Of a stretch of 40,320 nucleotides of DNA, positions 8,061-19,642 are shown in pieces. Position 1 is the first letter of the stretch. Each line of letters opens with the position of its first letter. The translations under genes were made by a program, and so were the position numbers. The stretch is from contig JAISKH010000021.1 in the NCBI GenBank assembly GCA_031261325.1, positions 1 to 40,320 of the forward strand, written 5' to 3'. Below the pieces are notes generated by a model. The model saw only the letters and a list, made by a program, of their open reading frames with translations, searched no databases and was not told the origin of the DNA. The stretch is from Oscillospiraceae bacterium (GTDB lineage: Bacteria > Bacillota > Clostridia > Oscillospirales > Oscillospiraceae).

Positions 8061-10316
8061 ATGAAGAAGTGCATCGCAATTCTGCTCCTTGCGGCGACGA
8101 TATTAACCCTAACATCAACCGCTCTCGCGGCAACGCCGACGTTCCCCGACATTACGGACGCGAAAACGGCGGATAACGTCGCCGTCCTCCAAATGCTCGG
8201 CGTGATTAACGGCGACAACGGCAACTTCCGCCCCGAGGGAACGCTCACGCGCGCGGAGTTCTGCAAAATGGCAATCGTCATAATGGGCGGCGCGGCGCAG
8301 GAGCCGCTCTACCGAAACCGCACCATCTTCCCTGACGTGCGCGGCGGCCATTGGGCGCGCGGCTACATCAACATGGCGGTCGCGGGCGAGCGCAAAATCA
8401 TCGCCGGCAACCCCGACGGCACGTTCAAGCCCGACGACATAATCACGTTCGCGCAAGCCGTAACAATCCTGCTCCGCGTAATCGGTTACACGGACGCGGA
8501 CGTGGGCTACCTCTGGCCGCAGGGCTATATCGACCTCAGCGCGTCCGTAGGGCTGACGGGCGACATTGACCGCCTATACACCATACCCGACGCGGAAATC
8601 TCACGCGCCAACGCCGCGCAGCTGTTCGTCAACCTCCTGAACGTACCAGCAAAAGGCGGCGAACCGTTTATCAACACGCTCGGCAGCGCAACGCCCGACG
8701 TGCTGATTCTCGAACTCGACGCGAAAACCGCGAGCGGCGTGCAGGACGCGCTAAAGACCTCACACGGCACGTTCAAACCCGCGGGAGACGTTGTGCCGCA
8801 AGTGTTCACAGGTAGGCGCGGCGCGCTGATTACAAACAACAACGGGCACGTCCTGACGTTCATACCGAGTTACGGCACAAGCTTCACAGTCGGTGTCGCA
8901 ACCGTCGGCGCGACGTGGCTCACGGACACGGACGGCAATCGGTACGACGTTCCCGCCGACACAATCGTCTACACGTCGGACGGCACAACGACGTTCGCGG
9001 AAATTTACATCGACGTCGCGCCGGGTGCCGCCGTAACCGTCTATCTTGACAAAACAAACGCGGTGGACGCGCTGCTCCTGAACACCGCGCCAATAACCGA
9101 AGCCGTCGTCGTAACCGCAAAGCGAGCCACAATCGCAACGTTCCAAGCCATGACGGGAGGCGACGAGTATAAAATCTACAAATACGGCGTGAAAATCCCA
9201 ATCAGCGAGGTCGCGCAATACGATGTCGCAACGTTCGACAGCACGTCGCGCGCGCTCTACATCTCCGATTTTCGTCTGACAGGTTACTACGAAAACGCGT
9301 GGCCGAACGCCGAAAACCCGTCAAAGGTGACAATTCTCGGGCGCGAATTTCCCGTCCTCCCCTCCGCCGCGCAGTCGTTTGCGGACGTGCAGCTCGGCAC
9401 GATGATAACCCTGCTGTTCACGCTTGACAACCAAGTCGCGGCGGCGGTTCCCGCCGAATCAGTGTGGACAAACGCAATCGGGGTCGTAACCTCCGCGTCC
9501 GCCTCAAGCGCCACGGTCAGACTGCTAAACGGCATGGAGTTCTCCGGCAACCCTGAGCTTTACGACTACGAAGCGTCGCAGTTACCGGGCGAGCTTGCGA
9601 CGGTCGTCTCAACGAAAAAAGGAAACCTAACCATCGCGCGTCTGCGCAAAATGGATAACGTCGGCGACTTTGACATTGCGGCGGGAACCGTCGGCGAAGC
9701 GCGGCTCGCGCCAGGTGTGCAGGTGTTCGACCGCGTGGGACGCGGCTACGTCGCGCAGGTCAGCCTGTCGGACATAACCCAGGCGGTCATTCCCTCCGCG
9801 CGCGTGTTCTATGCCGCCAACGACACGCTCGGGCGCGTTAAGACGCTGATACTCGACGACGCGACGGGCGACACGTACATCTACGGCTATCTGAAAGAGG
9901 GTTGGGTGGACGCGCCGACGCTCGGCAGCGAAACTCCCCGCCAAAACAACATCGTGACCGTGACGAACGGCGGCGGCGAGCACGGACCGTACCTCACGGC
10001 GGGCTTCGACTTCAAGAGCGGCGCGGTCGGCGGCGTGGCGTACACGACGGACGGAGCGCGCGCGGCGGGCATCGTCATGCTGACGGAAGTGCGGGGCGTG
10101 TCGCGCAACTTGTTCGTGACGACAGGCGACAAGACGACCGTCAAGGTTGACGGCATGGTGTTCCCCGTCGCGCCGAACGTGCAATGCTACAACGCGACGA
10201 CAAAGACGTGGTTCGCGTCGCTGAAGGACGCGCGCCTGTTCGCGGAAAAGTTGACGGTCTACTATGACCGCGCGCCCGAGGACGGCGGAAAAATCCGCTT
10301 CCTCGTCGCCGAATGA
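8061..10316 (+). CDS. SLH-domain surface protein
   Basis: A 751-residue exported protein with a signal peptide (MKKCIAILLLAATILTL, cleavage near TALA-ATPTF). Three SLH modules follow within about residues 25-205; markers are FPDITDAKTADNVAVLQMLGV, FPDVRGGHWARGYINMAV with GNPDGTFKPDDIITFAQAV, and a third weaker one ending ISRANAAQLFVNLL. These bind secondary wall polymer and hold the protein on the cell surface. The remaining 540 residues are beta-rich and Thr/Val/Ala-rich, and I recognise no enzyme motif. ATG at 8061 is chosen over ATG at 8055 because AAGGGAGA ends at 8054, giving a proper 6-base spacing only for 8061. The gene follows the exporter by 44 bp and may be co-transcribed with it. 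Confidence 0.88.
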   Translation: MKKCIAILLLAATILTLTSTALAATPTFPDITDAKTADNVAVLQMLGVINGDNGNFRPEGTLTRAEFCKMAIVIMGGAAQEPLYRNRTIFPDVRGGHWARGYINMAVAGERKIIAGNPDGTFKPDDIITFAQAVTILLRVIGYTDADVGYLWPQGYIDLSASVGLTGDIDRLYTIPDAEISRANAAQLFVNLLNVPAKGGEPFINTLGSATPDVLILELDAKTASGVQDALKTSHGTFKPAGDVVPQVFTGRRGALITNNNGHVLTFIPSYGTSFTVGVATVGATWLTDTDGNRYDVPADTIVYTSDGTTTFAEIYIDVAPGAAVTVYLDKTNAVDALLLNTAPITEAVVVTAKRATIATFQAMTGGDEYKIYKYGVKIPISEVAQYDVATFDSTSRALYISDFRLTGYYENAWPNAENPSKVTILGREFPVLPSAAQSFADVQLGTMITLLFTLDNQVAAAVPAESVWTNAIGVVTSASASSATVRLLNGMEFSGNPELYDYEASQLPGELATVVSTKKGNLTIARLRKMDNVGDFDIAAGTVGEARLAPGVQVFDRVGRGYVAQVSLSDITQAVIPSARVFYAANDTLGRVKTLILDDATGDTYIYGYLKEGWVDAPTLGSETPRQNNIVTVTNGGGEHGPYLTAGFDFKSGAVGGVAYTTDGARAAGIVMLTEVRGVSRNLFVTTGDKTTVKVDGMVFPVAPNVQCYNATTKTWFASLKDARLFAEKLTVYYDRAPEDGGKIRFLVAE

Positions 10317-10408
10317 GTTACAAATCGCCAAATGTGAACAAATTGTAAAAAGCGCGAAAAAACATATGAAAAGCTTCAAAAAATAGCAATATTTCTTCAA
10401 AAAACTTC

Positions 10409-10439
10409 AAAAACGCGCGGGCAAAAACGCGCGTTTTTT
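10409..10439 (+). terminator. Terminator after the SLH protein gene
   Basis: AAAAACGCGCG (10409-10419) pairs with CGCGCGTTTTT across a loop of about 8 bases and ends in a run of six T. The preceding 90 bp are A-rich with three CTTCAAA tracts; nothing else is seen in this intergenic region. Confidence 0.8.
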
Positions 10440-10453
10440 CCGCATATTTCACG

Positions 10454-10481
10454 TTGAAAAACGCAAAAACTGTGCTATAAT
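10454..10481 (+). promoter_or_regulatory. Promoter of the murD-ligA gene run
   Basis: TTGAAA (10454-10459) and a perfect TATAAT (10476-10481) are 16 bp apart, just after the terminator and about 105 bp before the murD start. Confidence 0.7.
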
Positions 10482-10587
10482 AAACCAATGCCGCGCATCG
10501 CGAAATCGGCTCCCAAACACCGAGAGCCGTACCCCAAAATCGCAAGAAACCGTTGCGCCGCAAGTAAAATCAGTTAGGGTGATAGCC

Positions 10588-11967
10588 TTGAATTTATCGG
10601 AATATGTCGCGTCGCTAAAAAATGAAACAGTTGCAATCTGCGGTTTGGGCGTCAGTAACCTCCCTCTCGCGCAACTTTTGCTCGCCGCCGGCTGTAACGT
10701 TACAATTCGCGACAAACGCGACCGCGCAGCCCTCGGCGAGAGCGCGCAAGACATGGAAAGCAAAGGCGCAAAACTACGCCTAGGTGCCTCGTATATGGAC
10801 GATTTAACCGAATCGGTCATCTTCAGAACCCCGGGGATAATGCCGCATTCCAAGCCGATTGCCGACGCGGTTACGCACGGTTCCCGCCTGACCAGCGAGA
10901 TGGAAGCATTCTTCGATGTTTGCCCGTGTAGTATCATTGCTGTAACCGGAAGTGATGGCAAAACGACTACAACTTCGATTATCGGAGAGCTGTTAAAGGC
11001 GGCGGGATACACGGTTCACATCGGCGGAAACATCGGAACGCCGCTTCTCCAACGCTCGGAGTCCATGCGCCGCAACGACATTGCGGTGCTGGAGCTTTCG
11101 TCGTTCCAACTCATGACGATGGAGCGAAGCCCTGACATCGCGATTGTAACCAACGTAACGCCGAATCATTTGGACACGCACCGCGACATGGACGAGTACG
11201 TCGCGGCAAAGCGGCGCGTGTTCGAGAACCAAACCGCCGACGGTCTGCTCATCGTAAATAACGACGACGTGATAACTCGCGAGTTTGGAGACTTGGCACG
11301 CGGTAAAGTCTTGCGGTTCAGCAGTAATAACCGAATCGGTTCGGACGCGTTTATTCAAGACAATGCCATTTACGTTGCAAACGACGGTAAAACCGAGCCA
11401 ATCCTCCCGCTTGCCGACATTCTTCTCCCGGGAGCGCACAATGTCGAGCACTACATGGCTGTAATCCTTGCAACGCAACGACTTGTGCCACTCGAGACTG
11501 TGCGACGAGTGGCGCGCGAGTTCGGCGGAGTGCCCCACCGAATCGAGCTGGTGCGCGAGCTGCGCGGCGTGCGCTACTACAATGACTCGATTGCCTCAAG
11601 CCCTTCTCGCACAACGGCCGGGCTGCGCTCGTTCGACCAAAAAGTGATTCTCATTGCGGGCGGCAAGGACAAAGGCGTGCCGTTCGACGACCTCGGAATT
11701 GAGATAATCGAGCACGTGAAAACCCTCGTTTTGACGGGGCTGACGGCAGAGAGAATACGCGATTCGGTGTTGCGCCGCAATGAGTACAGCGGTTCGCCCG
11801 AGATAATTATTGAGTCGGATTTTGAGACTGCCGTGCGCCGCGCGAGCGCCGCCGCGACCACCGGAGACGTGGTGCTCCTCTCGCCCGCGAGCACTTCGTT
11901 TGACAAATTTAGGAATTTTGAAGAGCGCGGTAACACATTTCGCAATATTGTAAACAGCTTGGAGTGA
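10588..11967 (+). CDS. murD: UDP-N-acetylmuramoylalanine--D-glutamate ligase
   Basis: MurD adds D-glutamate to UDP-MurNAc-L-Ala with ATP hydrolysis, a cytoplasmic step of peptidoglycan precursor synthesis. The 459-residue protein is of normal length. The N-terminal nucleotide-sugar domain has VAICGLGVSNLPLAQ (about 15-29), the central ATPase has the P-loop GSDGKTTTT (121-129) and VTNVTPNHLDTHRDM, and the C-terminal ligase domain has YNDSIASSPSRT, ILIAGGKDKGVPF and the diagnostic LLSPASTSFDKFRNFEERG. TTG at 10588 is preferred because AGGGTGAT lies about five bases upstream; a GTG at 10579 would overlap that site. The M42 peptidase gene follows after 4 bp. Confidence 0.96.
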   Translation: MNLSEYVASLKNETVAICGLGVSNLPLAQLLLAAGCNVTIRDKRDRAALGESAQDMESKGAKLRLGASYMDDLTESVIFRTPGIMPHSKPIADAVTHGSRLTSEMEAFFDVCPCSIIAVTGSDGKTTTTSIIGELLKAAGYTVHIGGNIGTPLLQRSESMRRNDIAVLELSSFQLMTMERSPDIAIVTNVTPNHLDTHRDMDEYVAAKRRVFENQTADGLLIVNNDDVITREFGDLARGKVLRFSSNNRIGSDAFIQDNAIYVANDGKTEPILPLADILLPGAHNVEHYMAVILATQRLVPLETVRRVAREFGGVPHRIELVRELRGVRYYNDSIASSPSRTTAGLRSFDQKVILIAGGKDKGVPFDDLGIEIIEHVKTLVLTGLTAERIRDSVLRRNEYSGSPEIIIESDFETAVRRASAAATTGDVVLLSPASTSFDKFRNFEERGNTFRNIVNSLE

Positions 11968-11971
11968 TTGC

Positions 11972-13024
11972 ATGAACATATTAGAAACGCTTGCAGAATT
12001 GAGCGCACTTGACGGACCGTCGGGGTTCGAGGGGCCTGTGGCGCGGCGCGCGGCGGAGCTGCTGGCACCGTTTGCGGACGAGGTTTCAATCGACACAATG
12101 GGAAGCGTAATAGTGGTTAAGCGTTGCGGCGCAACGGGTGCAAAGCGGTTGATGCTCGATGCGCACATCGACGAAATCGGGCTTATCGTGACAGGCGCGA
12201 CGAGCGACGGGTTCCTGAGATTCGCAAAGCTAGGCGGCGTGAACGCGAAAACTTTGCCCGCATCCGAGATAAAAATCATTACGGAGCCGCCGACATATGG
12301 TGTCATAGATGTGTTACCACCGCACATATTGAGTGCGGAAGAGACGGAAAAAGCAATTCAGTTGGACGACATGACGATTGACATCGGAGCGAAAGACGCG
12401 GTTGACGCGCTGGGTCGAGTGCCAATTGGGACGGCTGCGGTCGCCTATGCGAGTCCGCGGCGAATGGGCGAAAACTGCTTGATTGGCAAGGCTTTTGACG
12501 ACCGCGCGAGCCTCGTCGCGATACTGCGCGCGCTTGAATTGCTCGGCGACACGCGGCTTGACGTTGACCTGTTTATCGTCGCCGGCACGCAGGAGGAGGT
12601 GGGCACGCGCGGCGCAAAGACCGCCGCGTTTGCGGTGGCGCCCGACTGGGCGATTGTCGTTGACGTGGACTTTACCGAGTCGCCCGACAGTAAGCCGGGA
12701 AGCGCACGAAAATTCGGTGAGGGAGCCGTGATTTCGGTCGGACCAAACATGAATCGTCCGCTGACCGATAAGGTTATTAGTGTTGCCAAGGCAGGAGAAA
12801 TACCGTATCAAATATCAGTAGAAGCTGGCGGAGACTCGGGTACAAACGCACGGGTTATACAGGTTACGGGCGCGGGAGTTGCGACGGCGTTGTTGGGAAT
12901 ACCGCTCAAAAACATGCATTCGCCAGTCGAAATAGTGTGCGAGGCTGACATTGAAGCGGCGGCGCGGCTGATTTGCGAGACTGTGAAGTTAGTGGGAGGT
13001 GGCGCAAATGCTTGCGACGCTTAA
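11972..13024 (+). CDS. M42-family metallo-aminopeptidase (first of tandem pair)
   Basis: A 350-residue cytoplasmic M42 (glutamyl aminopeptidase/endoglucanase-like) protein. Metal-binding and catalytic motifs are all present: DAHIDEIG with the first His/Asp, KAFDDRAS with the bridging Asp, TQEEVGTRGA with the catalytic Glu pair, VVDVDF, GGDSGTNA and the C-terminal MHSPVE His. Members trim N-terminal residues from peptides as tetrahedral dodecamers. It starts 4 bp after the murD stop and overlaps the next, paralogous gene by 17 bp, so the two are coupled and may form mixed complexes. Exact specificity cannot be read. Confidence 0.93.
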   Translation: MNILETLAELSALDGPSGFEGPVARRAAELLAPFADEVSIDTMGSVIVVKRCGATGAKRLMLDAHIDEIGLIVTGATSDGFLRFAKLGGVNAKTLPASEIKIITEPPTYGVIDVLPPHILSAEETEKAIQLDDMTIDIGAKDAVDALGRVPIGTAAVAYASPRRMGENCLIGKAFDDRASLVAILRALELLGDTRLDVDLFIVAGTQEEVGTRGAKTAAFAVAPDWAIVVDVDFTESPDSKPGSARKFGEGAVISVGPNMNRPLTDKVISVAKAGEIPYQISVEAGGDSGTNARVIQVTGAGVATALLGIPLKNMHSPVEIVCEADIEAAARLICETVKLVGGGANACDA

Positions 13025-14024
13025 GGAATTGTGCGCGCTGTCGGGGGTAACGGGCGACGAGTGCGAGGTGCGTGAGTTCATAAAACAGCGTGTCATTTCG
13101 CTTTCGGAAGAGATAATAGAGGACTCGATGGGTAACCTTATCGTGTTTGTGCGGGGACGTAAGAGGGCGAAAAAGCGCGTGATGCTGTGCGCGCACATGG
13201 ACGAGGTTGGGGTTATTGCGACGGGTATTACGGATAGTGGTTACGTGCGGTTTGCGTGTGCGGGGGGTATTGACAAGCGTGTGTTACCCGGGAAGATTGT
13301 GCAATTTGCCGAAACGGCCGGGGTTATTGGCGTGAAAGCACCGCATTTGCAGGGCACAAGTGAGCGCGAAAAGGCAACCAAAATTGATGAATTGTTGATT
13401 GATATTGGAGCGCATGACCGAGCGCATGCAGAAAGCTTAATAGCACTCGGGGATTTAGGCACGTTTGATGCGAGGGCATTTGAGTTTGGTGGCGGGTTAC
13501 TGAAATCTAAGGCTATTGACGACCGTCTCGGTTGTGCGGTGATGCTGGAACTCATTGCAAATACGCCGCCGATGGACTGTTGGTTTGCGTTTACGGTGCA
13601 GGAGGAGGTTGGAACGCGCGGCGCGCAAATTGCGTCATTTCGCGTTGCTCCCGACGTGGCGTTGATTGTTGAAGCGACGACGGCGGCTGACATTCCCGGC
13701 GCGACGGAGGAGAAGCGCGTCTGTGAGTTGGGTAAAGGCGCGGTGATTCCGTTCATGGACGGAGGAACGATTTATGACCGCGATTTGTACAAAATGCTGA
13801 ATAAATTGGCTGATAGCAATGGTATTAAATGGCAGACGAAAACGGTGATTTCGGGAGGAACGGATGCGGCAGCGGTTCAGCGTTCGCGTGGCGGAGTTCA
13901 GACGGCAGCTCTTGCGGCTCCGATTCGCAACCTGCACTCGCCGTCGTGTGTGGGTGATATTTCGGACTTTGAAGCGGTTTTGAAGCTGGCGGAGTTGTTC
14001 CTTGAGGCGATAGGTGATGAATGA
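13008..14024 (+). CDS. M42-family metallo-aminopeptidase (second of tandem pair)
   Basis: A 338-residue paralogue of the preceding gene with the same ordered motifs: CAHMDEVGVIATG, KAIDDRLG, VQEEVGTRGA, a divergent VEATTAADIPG at the metal-ligand segment, GGTDAAAV and LHSPSC. All M42 metal ligands appear kept, so it should be active. ATG at 13008 has GGGAGG eight bases upstream; a GTG at 12999 would lie inside that site. It overlaps the upstream peptidase stop by 17 bp and the downstream ynbB start by 8 bp. The coding sequence is richer in G and T on this strand than genes before 10 kb. Confidence 0.93.
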   Translation: MLATLKELCALSGVTGDECEVREFIKQRVISLSEEIIEDSMGNLIVFVRGRKRAKKRVMLCAHMDEVGVIATGITDSGYVRFACAGGIDKRVLPGKIVQFAETAGVIGVKAPHLQGTSEREKATKIDELLIDIGAHDRAHAESLIALGDLGTFDARAFEFGGGLLKSKAIDDRLGCAVMLELIANTPPMDCWFAFTVQEEVGTRGAQIASFRVAPDVALIVEATTAADIPGATEEKRVCELGKGAVIPFMDGGTIYDRDLYKMLNKLADSNGIKWQTKTVISGGTDAAAVQRSRGGVQTAALAAPIRNLHSPSCVGDISDFEAVLKLAELFLEAIGDE

Positions 14025-15270
14025 AATTGAGATAACCGAAACGGTCAGAATGCTTTCGGAGCAAGCGATAGAGACTATTCTGCCGCGATTCCGTGAGTTG
14101 GAGGCGACGGCAGAGGAGAACACAATGCGCGTGCTTTCGACTTTTAGGCGGCACCGCGTTTCGGACTCGCTGTTCGCGGGAACGACGGGTTACGGCTATG
14201 ATGATAAGGGGCGCGACACGCTTGATGCGATATACGCTGACGTTTTTGGGGCGGAAGCGGCGTTGGTAAGAATTGGTATAGTGAACGGTACGCACGCGAT
14301 TACTTGCGCGCTGTTTGGTGCGCTTCGAGCGGGCGATAGGTTGATATCGGTTACGGGTAAGCCTTATGACACACTTTGCGGTGCTATCGGTATAACGGGG
14401 AATGTGCGCGGGTCGCTGCGCGAGTGGGGCGTTGATTATGGGCAGGTCGAGCTGACGCGCGAGGGGAAGCCGAACTTTGCGGCGATTCGCGCGGTTGCTG
14501 CTGACCCTCGCGTTCGTGCGGTGATTGCGCAACGTTCGCGGGGGTACTCGACACGCGCTGCGCTGTCGGTTGCGGAATTGGGGCAAATCGCGGAGGCGGT
14601 GCACGCCGTAAACCCTACAGCCGCAGTCATTGTTGACAATTGCTACGGGGAGTTCGTCGAGACTTCGGAGCCGACCTCGGTTGGCGCGGACCTCATTGCC
14701 GGCTCGCTGATTAAGAATCCCGGCGGGGGACTTGCGCCGACGGGCGGGTACATTGCGGGGCGGCGCGACTTGGTTGAGGCTGCCGCTTATCGGCTGACTT
14801 CGCCGGGAATCGGCGGAGAGGTGGGGGCGACGTTGGGGCAAAATAGGCTGTTGTACCAAGGGTTTTTCGGCGCTCCGCACACGGTATCGCAAGCACTTAA
14901 AACTGCGGTATTTTGTTCGCGTCTGCTTGAGTTGATGGGTTACGAGACGTCGCCGCGATGGGACGAAAAGCGGTCAGATATAATACAAATGGTAAAACTT
15001 GGCAACGAAGAGCTGCTAAAGCGCTTTTGCGCGGGGGTACAGTCGGGCGCGCCTGTGGATTCATTCGCGACGCCGGAGCCTTGGGATATGCCGGGGTATG
15101 ACCATAAGGTTATAATGGCGGCGGGGGCGTTTGTGCAAGGCGCGTCGATTGAGTTGTCGGCAGACGCGCCGATGCGAGAGCCGTTTTGCGCCTATTTGCA
15201 GGGCGGATTGACGTTTGAGTCGGGAAAAATCGGGGTTATGCTTGCCGCGGACGCGCTTGCCACCGAATAA
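14017..15270 (+). CDS. ynbB: Methionine gamma-lyase family PLP protein (YnbB-like)
   Basis: A 417-residue PLP-dependent protein of the YnbB / 'aluminium resistance protein' branch of Cys/Met metabolism enzymes. Markers are GYGYDDKGRDTLDAIYADVFGAE, RIGIVNGTHAITCALFGALR, VDNCYGEFVE, and the lysine region AGSLIKNPGGGLAPTGGYIAG, where Lys forms the internal aldimine. The C-terminal part has PYDHK-like MPGYDHKVIMAAGAF and the end motif GQLT-like GGLTFESGKIGVM. The physiological substrate of the branch is not settled. ATG at 14017 is favoured over GTG at 14014 (GAGG at nine bases). It sits inside the murD-ligA run, overlapping the peptidase gene before it. Confidence 0.92.
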   Translation: MNEIEITETVRMLSEQAIETILPRFRELEATAEENTMRVLSTFRRHRVSDSLFAGTTGYGYDDKGRDTLDAIYADVFGAEAALVRIGIVNGTHAITCALFGALRAGDRLISVTGKPYDTLCGAIGITGNVRGSLREWGVDYGQVELTREGKPNFAAIRAVAADPRVRAVIAQRSRGYSTRAALSVAELGQIAEAVHAVNPTAAVIVDNCYGEFVETSEPTSVGADLIAGSLIKNPGGGLAPTGGYIAGRRDLVEAAAYRLTSPGIGGEVGATLGQNRLLYQGFFGAPHTVSQALKTAVFCSRLLELMGYETSPRWDEKRSDIIQMVKLGNEELLKRFCAGVQSGAPVDSFATPEPWDMPGYDHKVIMAAGAFVQGASIELSADAPMREPFCAYLQGGLTFESGKIGVMLAADALATE

Positions 15271-15310
15271 ATTAAGCGGGCGGCGAATAGAGTAAACATG
15301 GGGTGACGCG

Positions 15311-18374
<3,064 letters not shown>

Positions 18375-18456
18375 AAAGAACCCTCCCTGCGAATCATGTT
18401 TGTACATGTTATTCGCGGGGAGGGCTGAACATGACGAGTTGTTGGATTTGCGACGT

Positions 18457-18747
18457 TTATTTTGTTGCGACGGCTGTTTGCGGGTCGCCGACGGTTTGGA
18501 TTGCGGTCTTGATTACCTGAATGCGCACGCGGTCCTCGCCTGTTTCAAACGTTACGAGGTCGCCGTCAATACTCACGACTTTTCCGACAATGCCGCTTCC
18601 TGTTGTGATTTTGTCGCCGACCGACAGATTCGTCAGCATCTCCTTTAACGCTTTCTTGCGCTTGTTTTCGGGACGCATAATGACAAAATAGAAAATTGCA
18701 ATCATCGCGACAATCATGAGAATCGAAGTTAAGGATTCTGTTGGCAT
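18457..18747 (-). CDS. yajC: Sec translocase accessory subunit YajC
   Basis: A 96-residue YajC protein: a short N-terminus, one membrane helix (TSILMIVAMIAIFYFVIM), then the family motif RPENKRKKALKEMLTNLSVGDKITTGSGIVGKVVSI and an acidic beta-rich tail (FETGEDRVRIQVIKTAIQ). YajC associates with SecDF and the SecYEG channel; it is generally dispensable. ATG at 18747 is preceded by GGAGGTGAAATTT. A promoter is visible at 18779-18807. It is divergent from the rplU-rpmA operon, with roughly 100 bp between the two promoters. Confidence 0.95.
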   Translation of the reverse strand: MPTESLTSILMIVAMIAIFYFVIMRPENKRKKALKEMLTNLSVGDKITTGSGIVGKVVSIDGDLVTFETGEDRVRIQVIKTAIQTVGDPQTAVATK

Positions 18748-18778
18748 AAATTTCACCTCCGAACAGTATGTTTCCTGC

Positions 18779-18807
18779 ATTATATCCGCGCGGGGCGAAA
18801 AAAGCAA
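18779..18807 (-). promoter_or_regulatory. Promoter of yajC
   Basis: Reading the minus strand, TTGCTT (18807-18802) and TATAAT (18784-18779) are separated by 17 bp, about 30 bp upstream of the yajC start. Confidence 0.65.
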
Positions 18808-18905
18808 GCTATTTTCGGCGAAAACCTGTAAACAATGCGTTAACGATGGGGTTGCGGGCGGGCGGAGCGGGCGAAAATGTTGTTGGAATTGTTGGAAATT
18901 CGGGC

Positions 18906-18934
18906 TTGACAAGGGCGGGAAAGGGTGGTACAAT
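18906..18934 (+). promoter_or_regulatory. Promoter of the rplU-rpmA operon
   Basis: A consensus TTGACA (18906-18911) and TACAAT (18929-18934) with a 17-bp spacer. Transcription would begin near 18941, giving a leader of about 108 nt before rplU. Confidence 0.8.
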
Positions 18935-18940
18935 AGTCGA

Positions 18941-19048
18941 GCCGCTTTGAATGGGCATGTCTGCTTGGGAGAGTTATTCTCCCGCCGACGATTAAGCGGG
19001 GTTACGGCTCCCGCCCCCGACAGCGAGTCTTATTTATGAGGTGAATAC
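18941..19048 (+). promoter_or_regulatory. Structured 5' leader of rplU (L21-leader candidate)
   Basis: The transcribed leader can fold: GGGAGA (18967-18972) pairs with TCTCCC (18978-18983); CCGCTT near 18943 pairs with AAGCGG near 18996; GAGCCG near 18940 pairs with CGGCTC near 19008. The last two enclose the first. This placement before an L21 gene matches the ribosomal-protein leader class known in Firmicutes, which gives autoregulation. I could not match the family consensus base by base, so the class assignment is inference from position and folding. Confidence 0.5.
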
Positions 19049-19360
19049 ATGGCAAGCGCAATCATTGTAACCGGCGGAAAGCAGTACACCGTCGCCGAGG
19101 GGGACACGCTCTACATCGAGAAGCTCCCGCAGGAGGCGAACGACAAGGTGACGTTCGACACGGTTCTCGCGATTCTGGGCGCGACATCGACAATCGGCAC
19201 GCCGACTGTTGCGGGCGCGACGGTTACGGGCACGGTCGTTAAGAACGGCAGAGGGAAGAAAATCATCGTTTATAAAATGCACCCGAAGAAGGGCTATCGC
19301 CGCAAACAGGGACATCGGCAGTCCTACACCAAGGTGCATATTGACAAAATCAACGGATAG
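19049..19360 (+). CDS. rplU: 50S ribosomal protein L21
   Basis: A 103-residue L21 of normal length, beginning [25 protein letters not shown] and containing the family signature near the C-terminus ([21 protein letters not shown]), the basic loop that contacts 23S rRNA. GAGGTG lies five or six bases upstream of ATG. It is followed after 27 bp by rpmA. Unlike the common Firmicute order rplU-prp(ysxB)-rpmA, there is no gene between them. It is expressed from the promoter at 18906-18934 through a structured leader. Confidence 0.98.
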   Translation: MASAIIVTGGKQYTVAEGDTLYIEKLPQEANDKVTFDTVLAILGATSTIGTPTVAGATVTGTVVKNGRGKKIIVYKMHPKKGYRRKQGHRQSYTKVHIDKING

Positions 19361-19387
19361 ATAACCGATTTTTTGGAGGTGTAAGTT

Positions 19388-19642
19388 ATGGCACATAAAA
19401 AGGGAATGGGCTCGACCAAGAACGGTCGTGACAGTAAGTCCAAGCGTCTCGGACCGAAGCGCGCGGACGGGCAATTCGTCCTCGCGGGGAACATACTTGT
19501 GCGGCAGCGCGGGACGCACATTCACCCCGGCAACAACGTCGGCAAGGGGAGCGACGACACGCTGTTCGCACTCGTTGACGGTAAGGTTCATTTTGAGCCG
19601 AGGGGTAAGGACCGCAAGCAAGTCAGCGTTTACGCAGACTAA
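19388..19642 (+). CDS. rpmA: 50S ribosomal protein L27 (short N-terminal form)
   Basis: An 84-residue L27, which reaches the peptidyl-transferase centre with its N-terminus. The sequence opens directly with [20 protein letters not shown], like the Gram-negative form; it contains [21 protein letters not shown], the family signature. Most Firmicutes carry an extra N-terminal segment of about nine residues that the protease Prp removes; here it is absent, and so is the neighbouring prp gene. GGAGGTG precedes the ATG, and no upstream in-frame start gives a typical extension. The stop codon is inside a long perfect inverted repeat that acts as terminator. Confidence 0.98.
   Translation: MAHKKGMGSTKNGRDSKSKRLGPKRADGQFVLAGNILVRQRGTHIHPGNNVGKGSDDTLFALVDGKVHFEPRGKDRKQVSVYAD

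Noticed and set aside
10317-10587. Replication origin at the skew switch
   Set aside because: The region is A-rich, but no DnaA-box cluster, dnaA or dnaN is present, and the A-tracts sit next to an ordinary terminator and promoter.
18941-19048. GEMM-type riboswitch in the rplU leader, from AGCGGGGTTACGG
   Set aside because: Only the 3' fragment looks similar; the 5' half of the aptamer is absent. A ribosomal-protein leader fits the position better.
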